The notes under the pieces were generated by a model, which was not told the origin of the DNA, ran no database searches, and worked only from the letters and a program-made list of their open reading frames with translations. This document shows, in pieces, positions 22,859-30,844 of a stretch of DNA of 34,027 bases. The DNA is from SKVL01 sp051747785. Lineage in GTDB: Bacteria; Patescibacteriota; Minisyncoccia; Phycocordibacterales; CSBR16-193. The DNA is taken from contig JBNJGN010000005.1 of the NCBI GenBank assembly GCA_051747785.1, positions 1-34,027 of the forward strand, given 5' to 3'. Position 1 is the first letter of the stretch; every line of letters begins with the position of its first letter. A program made the translations under genes and the position numbers.

Positions 22859-25800
22859 TTAATCCTTCTTAAGCTCAATATCAAGAGCTATACCTCTTAA
22901 GGTATGCAATAGAACATTGAAAGACGCTGGAGTATTGAGCTGCTTTATAGGTTCACCCTTTACCATGGCATCAAATGCCGCAGATCGACCGTTTATATCA
23001 TCTGATTTAATAGTAAGCATTTCCCGAAGATTATAAGCTGTTCCGTAACCTAAAAGCGCCCAGACTTCCATTTCCCCTAGCCTCTGTCCTCCATTTTGAG
23101 CCTTTCCTCCAAGTGGTTGCTGAGTAATAAGGGAATAAGGACCTATAAACCTCATATGGATCTTGTCCTCAACCATATGATGCAGTTTCAGTATATACAT
23201 ATAACCAACAGCAACATTCTGGTCAAATTTCTCACCTGTCCGACCATCGTAAAGGGGAGTTTTTCCGTCTCTATCAAACCCTATGCTCTCAAGCTCATCT
23301 TTTATCTCTTCCGCGCTGGCGCCGGCAAAAGGAGGTACTATAGCTTGATAGTTTAAAGTGTTAGCTGCCATACCAAGATGCATTTCCAAGATCTGCCCTA
23401 AGTTCATTCTACTTGGTATTCCCAGGGGAGTTAGAATAACATCTACCGGTGTTCCGTCCGGCATATAAGGCATATCTTCTTCCGGTAAAACTTTGGAAAT
23501 AACACCTTTGTTTCCGTGCCTTCCAGCAAGTTTATCTCCTACTATGATATTCCTTATCTGAGCAACTTCAATATGAATACGTTTTATTATTCCGGACTCT
23601 AGTTTATCTCCATTCTCTCTAGAGAAAACCTTTATACCGATAACACGTCCTTTCTTTCCCCCTTCTATTCTTTTAGAAGTATCTTTTACATCCCTAGCCT
23701 TTTCACCAAATAGCGAACGTAGCAATCTCTCCTCCGGAGTAAGCTGGGTTTCCCCTTTGGGGGTTATCTTTCCTACAAGAATGTCCCCGGTTTCAACCTC
23801 AGCTCCAACACGAATAACACCGTCTTCATCAAGATTACGCAATTTAGCCTCACCAACATTGGGAATATCACAAGTGGTAACCTCGGGACCTAATTTGGTA
23901 TCACGAACATAAACAACAAACTCTTCTATATGGATACTGGTGAACTTGCTTTTCTTTATAAGTCGTTCAGAAATTATGATAGCATCCTCGTAGTTTGCAC
24001 CCGACCAAGACATAAAGGCAACAAAAACATTCTGCCCAAGAGCTATTTGACCATTATCACTAGAAGATATATCAGCTAAAATATCTCCTTTTTTGACCTT
24101 TTGACCAAGAGACACACTGGGACGCTGATGAAAACAGGTAAAGCTGTTGGTTTTAGAAAAACGTATAAGAGGATAACTCCTCTCTTTTCCTGTTTTGGTT
24201 TTCATTACTATTTTACGTGCGTCAACATAAGTTATCTCGCCAGCCTCTTCGGCACAGATAACTCTCCCCATGTCCTTCACAGCCTGTTCCTCTACACCGG
24301 TTGCCACAATAGGAGCCTCAGGATCTATACAGGGGACGGCCTGCTTTTGCATATTAGAGCCCATTAGAGCACGGTTAGCATCATCATGACTCAAGAACGG
24401 GATCATGCAAGTTGCAACAGAGAAAGCTTGAGTAGTAGCCACATCAACATAATCCACCTCTGTAGGTTTAACCATATTGTGAGCACCTCTAACACGCACG
24501 GGAATCTCTTTATCCATAAATCTTCCGGACTCATCTCTAGGCGCTGCGGCATGAGCTATATTATACTTCTCCTCTTCTAGGGCACTCAGATAACTGATCT
24601 CTCCAGTAACAGCTCCGTTTTTGACTTTAGCATAAGGGGATTCTATCATGCCGAATTCATTAACTCTGGCATAAAGAGTTAATCTGAGTATCAATCCGAT
24701 ATTTGCTCCCTCAGGTGTATGAACGGGACAGAGTCTGCCGTAATGAGAAGGGTAAACATCTCTAACCTCAAAACTCGCTCTTGCTCTATTTAACCCTCCG
24801 GGACCCAAAGCAGAAAGAGTACGCAGATGCTCTATTTCCGTTAAAGCGTTTTCCTGTTGCATGAACTGGGAAAGCTGGTTGGTAGTAAAGAACTCCTTAA
24901 TACGGGCCTGTAATGGCTTTGGACTTATGAAATTAACAGGAAGAGTCATTTCCGTTTCAATAGTGGACATGCGATTCTGTATATTCCTTTTCATTTGCGC
25001 CATTCCCACACGCATTTTCTGCTGAAATGTTTCATCAAAATACCTAACTCTCCTTGAACCCAAGTGATCAATATCATCTTCTTCCGCCTGCGGATCGTTG
25101 TTAAGCTCAACTATATTTCCCACGATCAAAGCTAGATCTTCCACAGTTATCTCTTTTTTGCTTATCTCTTTTTCATCTAAAGAAAGGTTAAACCTTTGAT
25201 TAAAACGGAAACGCCCCACCTTTGAGAAATCGTATCTATCTGAAGAAAAAAGTGAACGAATGAAAGCAATAGCGTTCTCTGGAGTTGCTACATCGCCGTC
25301 TCTCAATCTCTTGTATAGCTCTACGGCAGCATCATTAATATCCTTTGAGGGGTCTTTTTGAAGTGTTTTCTCAATAGAATTAAGTGCTTTTTCATTTCCG
25401 GAGAAAAGCTCTTTTATCTCTTTATCCGTTTTGGCACCCAACACTCTCAAAAGGGAAGTTACCGGTATCTTCTTCTTTCTATCTAAGCGAACATACAGAA
25501 CTTCATCCGGCTCACTCTCTATTTCTATCCAAGCCCCGCGAAGTGGTATGACCTTAGCACCAAAGTACCGTTCACCTTTTATTAAAGAAGCACTAAAGAA
25601 AACGCCGAAAGAGCGAGCTAGTTGGGGAATGATAACTCTTTCAATTCCACTTATTATAAAAGTTACATTTTTTGTCATGACGGGAACTTCAGACATAAAT
25701 ATCTCCTGTTCTTTTTCCGTTCCCATTACTTTATTCTTTAATTTCACCTTGACCTTAAGCGGAGCCTCATAAGAAAGTTTATGCTCTTTAGCCTCCTGTT

Positions 25801-26050
25801 CAGTGATAGCCGGCTCCCCTATCTCAATATCCTCAAACTCCAATTCAAACTTCTTTTCTGAGAAGTCTTTTATGGGAGAAAATTCCTGAAATACTTCCTT
25901 TATCCCCTCCTTAAGCAAACGGTCAAAAGACTGTTTTTGATCTTGAACCAGATTCGGCAAAGGCAAAAGAGGTTCTTGATAGGCCTTGAAATACTTTTTA
26001 GGATACTGACCGACTGACACGGAAGAAGATCGAGGATTGGAATTGTTCAT
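22859..26050 (-). CDS. rpoB: RNA polymerase beta subunit
   Basis: 1063 aa. Conserved blocks include FFTTNQLSQFMQQENALTEI near the rifampicin pocket, LGPGGLNRARASFEVRDVYPSH, GRLCPVHTPEGANIGLI, GQNVFVAFMSWSGANYEDAI, GDKLAGRHGNKGVISKV and, near the end, GGKAQNGGQRLGEMEVWALLGYG. The lineage-specific insertions of E. coli (1342 aa) are missing. The gene opens the rpoBC-dnaG-rpoD stretch; rplJ/rplL are not adjacent. A near-consensus promoter lies at 26252-26279, giving a leader of about 195 nt with a palindrome at 26108-26132. A second, weaker promoter (TTGACA at 26111-26116, minus, 18 nt, TTTTAT) overlaps that palindrome. No Shine-Dalgarno is seen. Confidence 0.98.
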   Translation of the reverse strand: MNNSNPRSSSVSVGQYPKKYFKAYQEPLLPLPNLVQDQKQSFDRLLKEGIKEVFQEFSPIKDFSEKKFELEFEDIEIGEPAITEQEAKEHKLSYEAPLKVKVKLKNKVMGTEKEQEIFMSEVPVMTKNVTFIISGIERVIIPQLARSFGVFFSASLIKGERYFGAKVIPLRGAWIEIESEPDEVLYVRLDRKKKIPVTSLLRVLGAKTDKEIKELFSGNEKALNSIEKTLQKDPSKDINDAAVELYKRLRDGDVATPENAIAFIRSLFSSDRYDFSKVGRFRFNQRFNLSLDEKEISKKEITVEDLALIVGNIVELNNDPQAEEDDIDHLGSRRVRYFDETFQQKMRVGMAQMKRNIQNRMSTIETEMTLPVNFISPKPLQARIKEFFTTNQLSQFMQQENALTEIEHLRTLSALGPGGLNRARASFEVRDVYPSHYGRLCPVHTPEGANIGLILRLTLYARVNEFGMIESPYAKVKNGAVTGEISYLSALEEEKYNIAHAAAPRDESGRFMDKEIPVRVRGAHNMVKPTEVDYVDVATTQAFSVATCMIPFLSHDDANRALMGSNMQKQAVPCIDPEAPIVATGVEEQAVKDMGRVICAEEAGEITYVDARKIVMKTKTGKERSYPLIRFSKTNSFTCFHQRPSVSLGQKVKKGDILADISSSDNGQIALGQNVFVAFMSWSGANYEDAIIISERLIKKSKFTSIHIEEFVVYVRDTKLGPEVTTCDIPNVGEAKLRNLDEDGVIRVGAEVETGDILVGKITPKGETQLTPEERLLRSLFGEKARDVKDTSKRIEGGKKGRVIGIKVFSRENGDKLESGIIKRIHIEVAQIRNIIVGDKLAGRHGNKGVISKVLPEEDMPYMPDGTPVDVILTPLGIPSRMNLGQILEMHLGMAANTLNYQAIVPPFAGASAEEIKDELESIGFDRDGKTPLYDGRTGEKFDQNVAVGYMYILKLHHMVEDKIHMRFIGPYSLITQQPLGGKAQNGGQRLGEMEVWALLGYGTAYNLREMLTIKSDDINGRSAAFDAMVKGEPIKQLNTPASFNVLLHTLRGIALDIELKKD

Positions 26051-26107
26051 ATAAGTATTTGTTAAAAAATTTTAATTTTAGAATTAATAAAAAGCACAAG
26101 AAATTAC

Positions 26108-26132
26108 CTGTGTCAAAACTTACTTGACACAG
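26108..26132. promoter_or_regulatory. Palindrome in the rpoBC leader
   Basis: A perfect 9-bp inverted repeat, CTGTGTCAA (26108-26116) and TTGACACAG (26124-26132), with a 7-nt spacer. Its left half supplies TTGACA on the minus strand, a possible -35 of a proximal rpoB promoter with TTTTAT at 26087-26092. It could act as operator or as an RNA hairpin in the leader; there is no T-run to make it a terminator. Confidence 0.45.
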
Positions 26133-26251
26133 CAAAACAAAAAGCTATTCATTTAGATAATAGCACTTAATAGTTATAGTTTAATTTAATCTCTTCAAGA
26201 ACCTCTTCCGCAGAAGCCACCTCAACTCAATCAAAAACTGTATGGATAAGT

Positions 26252-26279
26252 ATTTTACATTTTAAAATAAAAATGTCAA
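26252..26279 (-). promoter_or_regulatory. Sigma-70 promoter upstream of rpoBC
   Basis: Minus strand TTGACA (26274-26279), 16-nt spacer, TAAAAT (26252-26257): 11 of 12 consensus positions. Transcription would start near 26245, some 195 nt before rpoB. The -35 box contains the TGA that ends the reading frame of the neighbouring transposase relic. Confidence 0.7.
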
Positions 26280-26484
26280 GAACTTGTACTCGTCCACCAC
26301 ATTTGGCAGTCCCGGTCCGGTAATGTTAATACATAATACCTTAAAGGCGACCGATAACCCAGGGAAGAGTGTAATGCCCGGTGTTGTACCACAGAAGATA
26401 GTCGGTAAGGTGCTCATTGAAAGTATTAATATCATCTCTCATCAATGAACGGTGATGTATCAAAATGTTCCCAAAAAACACTGA
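26276..26484 (-). pseudogene. Relic of an IS481-like transposase, C-terminal end
   Basis: Reading leftward, one frame (about 26484 to 26341) gives HHRSLMRDDINTFNEHLTDY followed by LLWYNTGHYTLPW, then a stop. It continues in another frame (26347-26276) as PLRYYVLTLPDRDCQMWWTS before TGA. This matches the C-terminal pattern of IS481/IS3-type integrase-core transposases: a helix with DI-FN--L-DYL-WYNT-RPH, then SPL-Y and a final CQMWWT. At least one frameshift separates the pieces, RPH has decayed, and no catalytic DDE part or start is present. Family assignment rests on pattern memory. The relic ends exactly at the rpoBC promoter. Confidence 0.7.
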
Positions 26485-26530
26485 TGATCGGTTTTTTGCA
26501 ACATTGGTGCTATATATAATATATAGAAAA

Positions 26531-26550
26531 GCCGTCAGTACACTGACGGC
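26531..26550 (-). terminator. Terminator of the 26575-27081 gene
   Basis: A perfect 9-bp inverted repeat, GCCGTCAGT (26531-26539) and ACTGACGGC (26542-26550), is followed on the minus strand by TTTTCTATATATT. It lies 24 bp past the stop codon. Confidence 0.75.
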
Positions 26551-26574
26551 TACTTTTGCAAAGAAAAAAAATTC

Positions 26575-27081
26575 TTACCGTTTCTTTCCGAAATACGGCG
26601 ATATAAGCAATTCCCTCCCTTCACGCTTCACTGATATACACCTCCCGGCGTACACAAGGGTTGGTATAGCCCACCCGATATGCAACTCCGAGTGATCTGA
26701 ATACTCCTCTCGAAGCTCTTGAACAGATAAAACGCCTTTTTTTAGCATTTTTTTCATAACCTCTAACCAGAAGCACGCAGAGGGTGTGGACATATCTGTA
26801 GATCTCATCAAGAACTCTACCATTCCCCTCTTATGAGGCTCGGGAGAGTACTCTAGATTGGAGGCAAAGGTAACCTCTACAATATCACCCCAACTATAAA
26901 GGCCTAAAGAATCCGGCATATCCACAAGCGATTTCTTGATAAAGGCCGGAGAAGTGCCGTCACCATTTAGTTTTTTGATAAATTCCGAAAGACAAATACT
27001 CGGGGATCTTCTTCTGTTTAAAATTCCTTTGGCCCTTTTGCGTATTAACACTGCCCGCGCTGTCTCTGCTTTCGCCTTCAT
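26575..27081 (-). CDS. Hypothetical protein, 168 aa, basic N-terminus
   Basis: Start at ATG 27081 (MKAKAETARAVL), fixed by AAGGAGG five to six bases upstream; a longer frame (from 27213) runs back through the promoter. The N-terminus is strongly basic (KAKAETARAVLIRKRAKGILNRRR). The last 60 residues (VMKKMLKKGVLSVQELREEY ... WAIPTLVYAGRCISVKREGR) look like a winged-helix fold, helix-turn-helix then a beta wing, but this is a guess. No membrane helix. Promoter at 27140-27168 and its own terminator make it monocistronic. Function unknown; DNA binding is possible from the charge pattern. Confidence 0.78.
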   Translation of the reverse strand: MKAKAETARAVLIRKRAKGILNRRRSPSICLSEFIKKLNGDGTSPAFIKKSLVDMPDSLGLYSWGDIVEVTFASNLEYSPEPHKRGMVEFLMRSTDMSTPSACFWLEVMKKMLKKGVLSVQELREEYSDHSELHIGWAIPTLVYAGRCISVKREGRELLISPYFGKKR

Positions 27082-27139
27082 GTGTACCTCCTTAAGATAC
27101 TGGGCGGTTTTAAAATTAAAAGAACTGCAAAACTGTCTT

Positions 27140-27168
27140 ATTATACAACTTATAAACAAATATGTCCA
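27140..27168 (-). promoter_or_regulatory. Sigma-70 promoter of the 26575-27081 gene
   Basis: Minus strand TGGACA (27163-27168), 17-nt spacer, TATAAT (27140-27145), 11 of 12 consensus positions. The leader to the ATG at 27081 is about 50 nt and carries AAGGAGG. Confidence 0.8.
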
Positions 27169-27405
27169 TATCAACGCCCGGCATATTTTATAAATCATAT
27201 AAAAAATTAACAAAATTTCATATACATAAGCTATATTTTCTCTCTTTTATCTAATTCGTATGCGAAGACAGAGAGCTAAATACGCAATTTTGTATTCCAA
27301 ACACATTTATTGACTAATTTATACTTATATTGTACTCTCTAAATCAGAATAGAGGTACATAAAAAAGGAGGTGCGGAGATGGCATGGAGAATGATCTCGG
27401 TATGA

Positions 27406-28254
27406 ATGTGTTGTTTTCTGTTTTTGGTTGTGGCACATACGGCGTACGCCGCCTCTGTGTCAACGAAACAGGAGGTCATGATCGAGGACGGCGCGTTCGT
27501 TGTTGAGAACTGGGAGCGCAAAGAGCGCAATGTTTACCCCGGCACGCTCGTGGATGAGCTCAGCAAAACAGAGCTCATGGCGCTTTTAGACGGCGAGTCG
27601 GTGGTGAAACACGAAAAAAGATTTGCCGTAGATTTATCAATTCCATTCGCGTTCAAATTGGTAAATGAACCTACCACCAGGTACACGTTTGATCCGGCCG
27701 CAGACGGTGCGAAGCGCTGGGTGCAAAAAAAGATTCACCAACCGCGTGAATTGTGGCGAGTAGCATCGTGGTGGACTACACTCATCCCTCTGGTGCCGTG
27801 CCTTTTCCTCGGACTGCTCGGGATAAAGATGAGAAACCAAGATTTATTCGCCCAGAAAAATTTTGTGGGAGGATGCTTGCTGTTTGCACTTTTTAGTTTT
27901 ATTGCTCCGAGTATAAATTTTTTGGGAATGAAGATCTTTACCGGAACCTCTATCATCGAAGGAGGTATTGGGAAATTAGTGTGGTTTCTGTGCACAACAG
28001 CTTTATTGGCGATATCGGCGGGTCTTCCCTTGAGTTGGAATCTTGTGCTCGGGACTTTCTTTTTAAAAGATTTTAAGAAAGTAATAAGATGTGCGGTTGT
28101 TCTGACGCTGGTAAGTGCCGCACTCTTTCAAACCTGTCTGTTCTTGGAGGAGAATATATCGGGAGTGTTTATATATGCCGGAGTATTGGCCGCTTGCGGC
28201 ATAGTCCCATGCGCATTAACCCGGATTACTGCCTTTGCTTCGGAGGTACATTGA
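27406..28254 (+). CDS. Secreted/multi-pass membrane protein with in-frame TGA in its signal peptide
   Basis: Unrecognised family, 282 aa as open from ATG 27406. The well-placed Shine-Dalgarno (AAAAAAGGAGG, 27361-27371) belongs to an upstream in-frame ATG at 27379, which reads MAWRMISV and then TGA (27403-27405), directly followed by ATG TGT TGT. Reading across the TGA gives a normal signal peptide with a basic n-region, h-region CCFLFLVV and cleavage site AYA-A. Without it, the n-region is lost. The outer part (about 15-105) is followed by about five hydrophobic helices. The 5' part is GC-rich (69 of 120 bases in 27481-27600) unlike the neighbours, suggesting transfer. The stop is TGA and a terminator follows. 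It may be a nonsense mutant or restart by reinitiation. Confidence 0.7.
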   Translation: MCCFLFLVVAHTAYAASVSTKQEVMIEDGAFVVENWERKERNVYPGTLVDELSKTELMALLDGESVVKHEKRFAVDLSIPFAFKLVNEPTTRYTFDPAADGAKRWVQKKIHQPRELWRVASWWTTLIPLVPCLFLGLLGIKMRNQDLFAQKNFVGGCLLFALFSFIAPSINFLGMKIFTGTSIIEGGIGKLVWFLCTTALLAISAGLPLSWNLVLGTFFLKDFKKVIRCAVVLTLVSAALFQTCLFLEENISGVFIYAGVLAACGIVPCALTRITAFASEVH

Positions 28255-28280
28255 TCACTGTTAGTTGTTCTTAACCTCTC

Positions 28281-28326
28281 GCCCTGTTTCGGTAATATCA
28301 TAATGCCAAAACAGGGCTTTCTTTTT
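28281..28326 (+). terminator. Intrinsic terminator after the 27406-28254 gene
   Basis: A 9-bp stem, GCCCTGTTT (28281-28289) and AAACAGGGC (28309-28317), with a 19-nt loop, is followed by TTTCTTTTTAT. Confidence 0.8.
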
Positions 28327-28478
28327 ATAAGAAGTCTCTTGATTCTGAAAGGTGATATTTATACAGGAAAAGATTATACGCTCCAGAAACTTCACTGAAT
28401 GAGTTAACTATACGACACAGTAGCAGGAAACCTGTTTCTGCGGGAAAACAAAATCCATAACTCTTGATTCATCTCCAT

Positions 28479-28506
28479 TTGACAGATAAACATCTTTCAA
28501 TATATG
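28479..28506 (+). promoter_or_regulatory. Sigma-70 promoter candidate for the 28556 gene
   Basis: TTGACA (28479-28484), 16-nt spacer, TATATG (28501-28506). The leader is about 40 nt and contains AAGGAGG before the ATG at 28556. The 28327-28478 stretch before it holds only a bulged hairpin (about 28425-28440) and nothing I can name. Confidence 0.6.
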
Positions 28507-28555
28507 GTGTTGCGAATAATTCTTTGGAAAATACAAATAATATAAGGAGGAAGTT

Positions 28556-28840
28556 ATGAATAAAAAGAAATTTTTAAACATCGCAAATGTTGTAATGTCC
28601 AGATTCGATCAAATACTATGGATTTTTTTAGTAATTGCCATTTTAACAGCCTCCGGAATAGCCTGCTTTGCTTACTGTTATCCTTCATACCTACCTAATT
28701 TACTTGAGATCCCTGCTCCGAACTCTTTTCTTGCACTTATCATTTTCCTATTTCTAGCTCTAACAGTCTTTAATGTGTTATTCATATTATTATTGTTTTT
28801 TGCTTACTTAGCTGTCATCATCAGAAAAACAGAGCAATAG
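28556..28840 (+). CDS. Small membrane protein, two helices, 94 aa
   Basis: Two long hydrophobic segments are visible: about 20-42 (ILWIFLVIAILTASGIACFAYC) and 58-88 (FLALIIFLFLALTVFNVLFILLLFFAYLAVI). They are linked by a Pro-rich loop (YPSYLPNLLEIPAPN); both ends are basic (MNKKK, IRKTEQ), so both termini probably face the cytoplasm. Family unknown. The start is supported by AAGGAGG seven to eight bases upstream. It has its own promoter candidate and a good terminator, so it is a stand-alone unit. Confidence 0.78.
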   Translation: MNKKKFLNIANVVMSRFDQILWIFLVIAILTASGIACFAYCYPSYLPNLLEIPAPNSFLALIIFLFLALTVFNVLFILLLFFAYLAVIIRKTEQ

Positions 28841-28853
28841 AAATCTCTCTTAC

Positions 28854-28889
28854 GAGCCCTCTCTTACCACCAAGAGCGGGCTCTTTTTT
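28854..28889 (+). terminator. Intrinsic terminator of the 28556 gene
   Basis: Stem GAGCCC (28854-28859) with GGGCTC (28878-28883), extended inside by CTCTT/AAGAG with one mismatched position, then TTTTTT (28884-28889). Confidence 0.88.
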
Positions 28890-29139
28890 ATCTGTTAACC
28901 TGACTGCCAAACACTAGACACTTGGTCTAAGTGATCTATATAATTTACTGATCCTGAATTTTATTATTTTTGTAATTATAATTAACAGTATTCAATTTTT
29001 TTGCCAAAAATCGATTAAGAAATGGCTTTTTGGGACTCTATACTCCCCTGGAACCACTTTTCATGCAACAAAACGACTCAGACAATGTAATTACATCTAT
29101 GTTAGCAATATACAAACGCACTACGTCACATAACTTAAC
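28890..29139. other. AT-rich intergenic stretch between convergent genes
   Basis: Between the two facing terminators I see no reading frame with a start signal, no tRNA and no clear repeat. The sequence is AT-rich with scattered T- and A-runs. Confidence 0.5.
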
Positions 29140-29183
29140 CCGAAAAAACAAAAGAACACCTCTACCTGCAGATAAAGGTGTTC
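29140..29183 (-). terminator. Terminator of the 29205-29951 gene
   Basis: An 8-bp stem, GAACACCT (29154-29161) and AGGTGTTC (29176-29183), is followed on the minus strand by TTTTGTTTTTTCG. Confidence 0.82.
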
Positions 29184-29204
29184 GGTAAAATATAGGTACC
29201 AATA

Positions 29205-29951
29205 CTATACATGAAGCTTATAATTCGCCATAAGCTGAACATTTATATCAATATCCATTGTTGCGACCCACTTCAACAGAGCATAGTGCTCCTCAGGATT
29301 TAACTTTTCAACAGCTGTCATGCGAACGTACCAGACAGGTTCTTTTACTGCAATAAATTTAAGAAGGTGGAAATTTTTATTAGCATCTATTTTATCAACA
29401 GCGATCTGTCTTACATGAGGACTTCTTTCTCTCCAAGCTATATCACCCAAAAATTCTTGACACTCTTGGGCGTTTAGCTTCTCAAGAGCCGCTTTCCGGA
29501 CAGATCCAACACCCCCTCTCTCAGCAATTCGCATTAACACATCATTGGAATCCGACATTCTAACAGCCATTTTTCCTATGTCGGCGTTATCGGTTCCTAT
29601 AGCAATCTGCGTCAAAATACTTTGATCAAACTCCGGAGAACCATGTGATAAAACCTGAGCATTAAACACAATTTTACACCGAAACTTTCCATATTCATTC
29701 GCGGATACAATAGGCGGATTAGGATATGTTTGCACCTCTATAAAAATCAAAGACGTTTGCCAACCGAGCCACCTAAGTGCCTCAAAGGGATGTCCTTCTA
29801 CTACATGAAGTCCTTCTCCGCACCTTATTGACGGATCAGGGTTCCAATCCGGCGCACGTGTCACTCCTCCTACTTTAATGTTATTGACAAATCCGCCATG
29901 GCTTTTCCCGTTTTCATTCACCGCCCTATAAAACGTTCTTTTCTTTTGCAT
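29205..29951 (-). CDS. Two-part protein: DUF7666-like N-terminus and HEAT-like repeats
   Basis: 248 aa from ATG 29951, six bases after GGAGGGG; a TTG start two codons upstream would overlap that site. The N-terminal half (about 1-95: TFYRAVNENGKSHGGF, IRCGEGLHVVEGHPFEALRWL, LIFIEVQ) resembles the DUF7666 pattern of phage and accessory proteins (a short fold with C/G-x-G-[LF]-H and an alternating beta strand); this match is tentative. The second half (about 105-248) consists of HEAT-like repeats of about 28 residues with VR--A-EKL- (GSVRKAALEKLNAQ, HVRQIAVDKIDAN, YVRMTAVEKLNPE). HEAT arrays bind proteins or nucleic acids. Promoter at 30026-30054 and its own terminator. Function unknown. Confidence 0.8.
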   Translation of the reverse strand: MQKKRTFYRAVNENGKSHGGFVNNIKVGGVTRAPDWNPDPSIRCGEGLHVVEGHPFEALRWLGWQTSLIFIEVQTYPNPPIVSANEYGKFRCKIVFNAQVLSHGSPEFDQSILTQIAIGTDNADIGKMAVRMSDSNDVLMRIAERGGVGSVRKAALEKLNAQECQEFLGDIAWRERSPHVRQIAVDKIDANKNFHLLKFIAVKEPVWYVRMTAVEKLNPEEHYALLKWVATMDIDINVQLMANYKLHV

Positions 29952-30025
29952 AACCAACCCCTCCTAAGTTTTGAAATGCTCTTTAAAGATCAGTTATTCA
30001 ACTCTCTTCTGTTTTTCTATGGGTT

Positions 30026-30054
30026 AGAATAGAACATTGCACCTATAACGTCAA
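30026..30054 (-). promoter_or_regulatory. Sigma-70 promoter of the 29205-29951 gene
   Basis: Minus strand TTGACG (30049-30054), 17-nt spacer, TATTCT (30026-30031). The leader of about 70 nt includes AGGAGGGG. Confidence 0.7.
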
Positions 30055-30084
30055 ATTACCAAAGACCGATATATTGCTATTTTA

Positions 30085-30738
30085 TTAACTCTTTCTTTTT
30101 TCCTTCCATTCTTTTATTTTTCCATGATCTCCCGACACAAGAACCTTCGGCACGGAGTATTTCCTCTTTTTATGAAAAAAGGAATAAGGTCGAGTATAAA
30201 CAGCTCTTCCGGCAGGACGACCCTCTTCTAATGACTCAGGGTCCCCTAAAACCCCTCTAACCTGGCGAGAAACACAGTCTATAAGAGCCATAGCCGGTAT
30301 CTCTCCCCCTGTTAGAATAAAAGAACCGAGAGAAACACGCTGAATATCCTCTCCCTTGAAAACCTCGTAAACACGCGCATCTATGCCTTCATAACGCCCG
30401 CAGATCAGTATTATATGATTATAATTATCGGAAAGTTCCTTGGCGTAATTATTAGTAAGTTTAATTCCTTTTCTATCAAAAAGAACTATTTTTACTTTCT
30501 TTTTTCTTCCTTTAGCCTTCTCAACCGCCTCAATAACAGGTTCAGGCCGTATTACCATTCCGGGACCTCCACCAAAAGGCTTGCCGTCGGCTCTTTCTTT
30601 GGGATCTTTAAGATAATCCCGCGGGTTATAAAATTTAAATGATACCCTCTTATTCTCCATCGCTCTTCTGAGTATAGAAGAGGTTAAGTATGACTCAACA
30701 ACCTCCGGGAAAAGGGAAACTACATGAAAAGTGATCAT
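30085..30738 (-). CDS. trmD: tRNA (guanine-37-N1)-methyltransferase
   Basis: 217 aa. TrmD methylates G37 next to the anticodon with S-adenosylmethionine and prevents frameshifting. Visible motifs: ITFHVVSLFPE at the start, DGKPFGGGPGMVIRPEPV, LICGRYEGIDARV, and the trefoil-knot loop VSLGSFILTGGEIPAMALID. The C-terminus is shorter than in E. coli (255 aa) but reaches past the knot: PEVLVSGDHGKIKEW-like sequence is present as PKVLVSGDHGKIKEW. It lies after khpA, with a hairpin terminator between them, so it may have its own promoter; TATTAA lies five bases before ATG. rimM and rplS, the usual neighbours, are absent. Confidence 0.97.
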   Translation of the reverse strand: MITFHVVSLFPEVVESYLTSSILRRAMENKRVSFKFYNPRDYLKDPKERADGKPFGGGPGMVIRPEPVIEAVEKAKGRKKKVKIVLFDRKGIKLTNNYAKELSDNYNHIILICGRYEGIDARVYEVFKGEDIQRVSLGSFILTGGEIPAMALIDCVSRQVRGVLGDPESLEEGRPAGRAVYTRPYSFFHKKRKYSVPKVLVSGDHGKIKEWKEKRKS

Positions 30739-30788
30739 ATCTATTAATATTTTAATAAAGTATTAAAAATTTGGCCGTAAAATGCAAA

Positions 30789-30816
30789 CAAACACCCCGG
30801 AAGACCGGAGTGTTTG
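30789..30816 (-). terminator. Hairpin between khpA and trmD
   Basis: On the minus strand a 12-bp stem with one G-U pair (30789-30800 with 30805-30816) and a 4-nt loop is followed by TTTGCATTTTACG. It probably ends rpsP-khpA transcripts at least in part. Confidence 0.6.
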
Positions 30817-30844
30817 GCAATATTACGCTCTCAAAAGCGGTATA

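Noticed and set aside
26167..26220. 17-codon leader peptide upstream of rpoB (GTG start, VASAEEVLEEIKLNYNY-like)
   Set aside because: It looks protein-like and lies in the leader, but has no Shine-Dalgarno and no known match; too short to support.
27379..28254. Alternative genetic code with TGA as Gly
   Set aside because: uvrC, truB and this gene itself end in TGA at sensible protein ends, and reading through would fuse uvrC to ddl.
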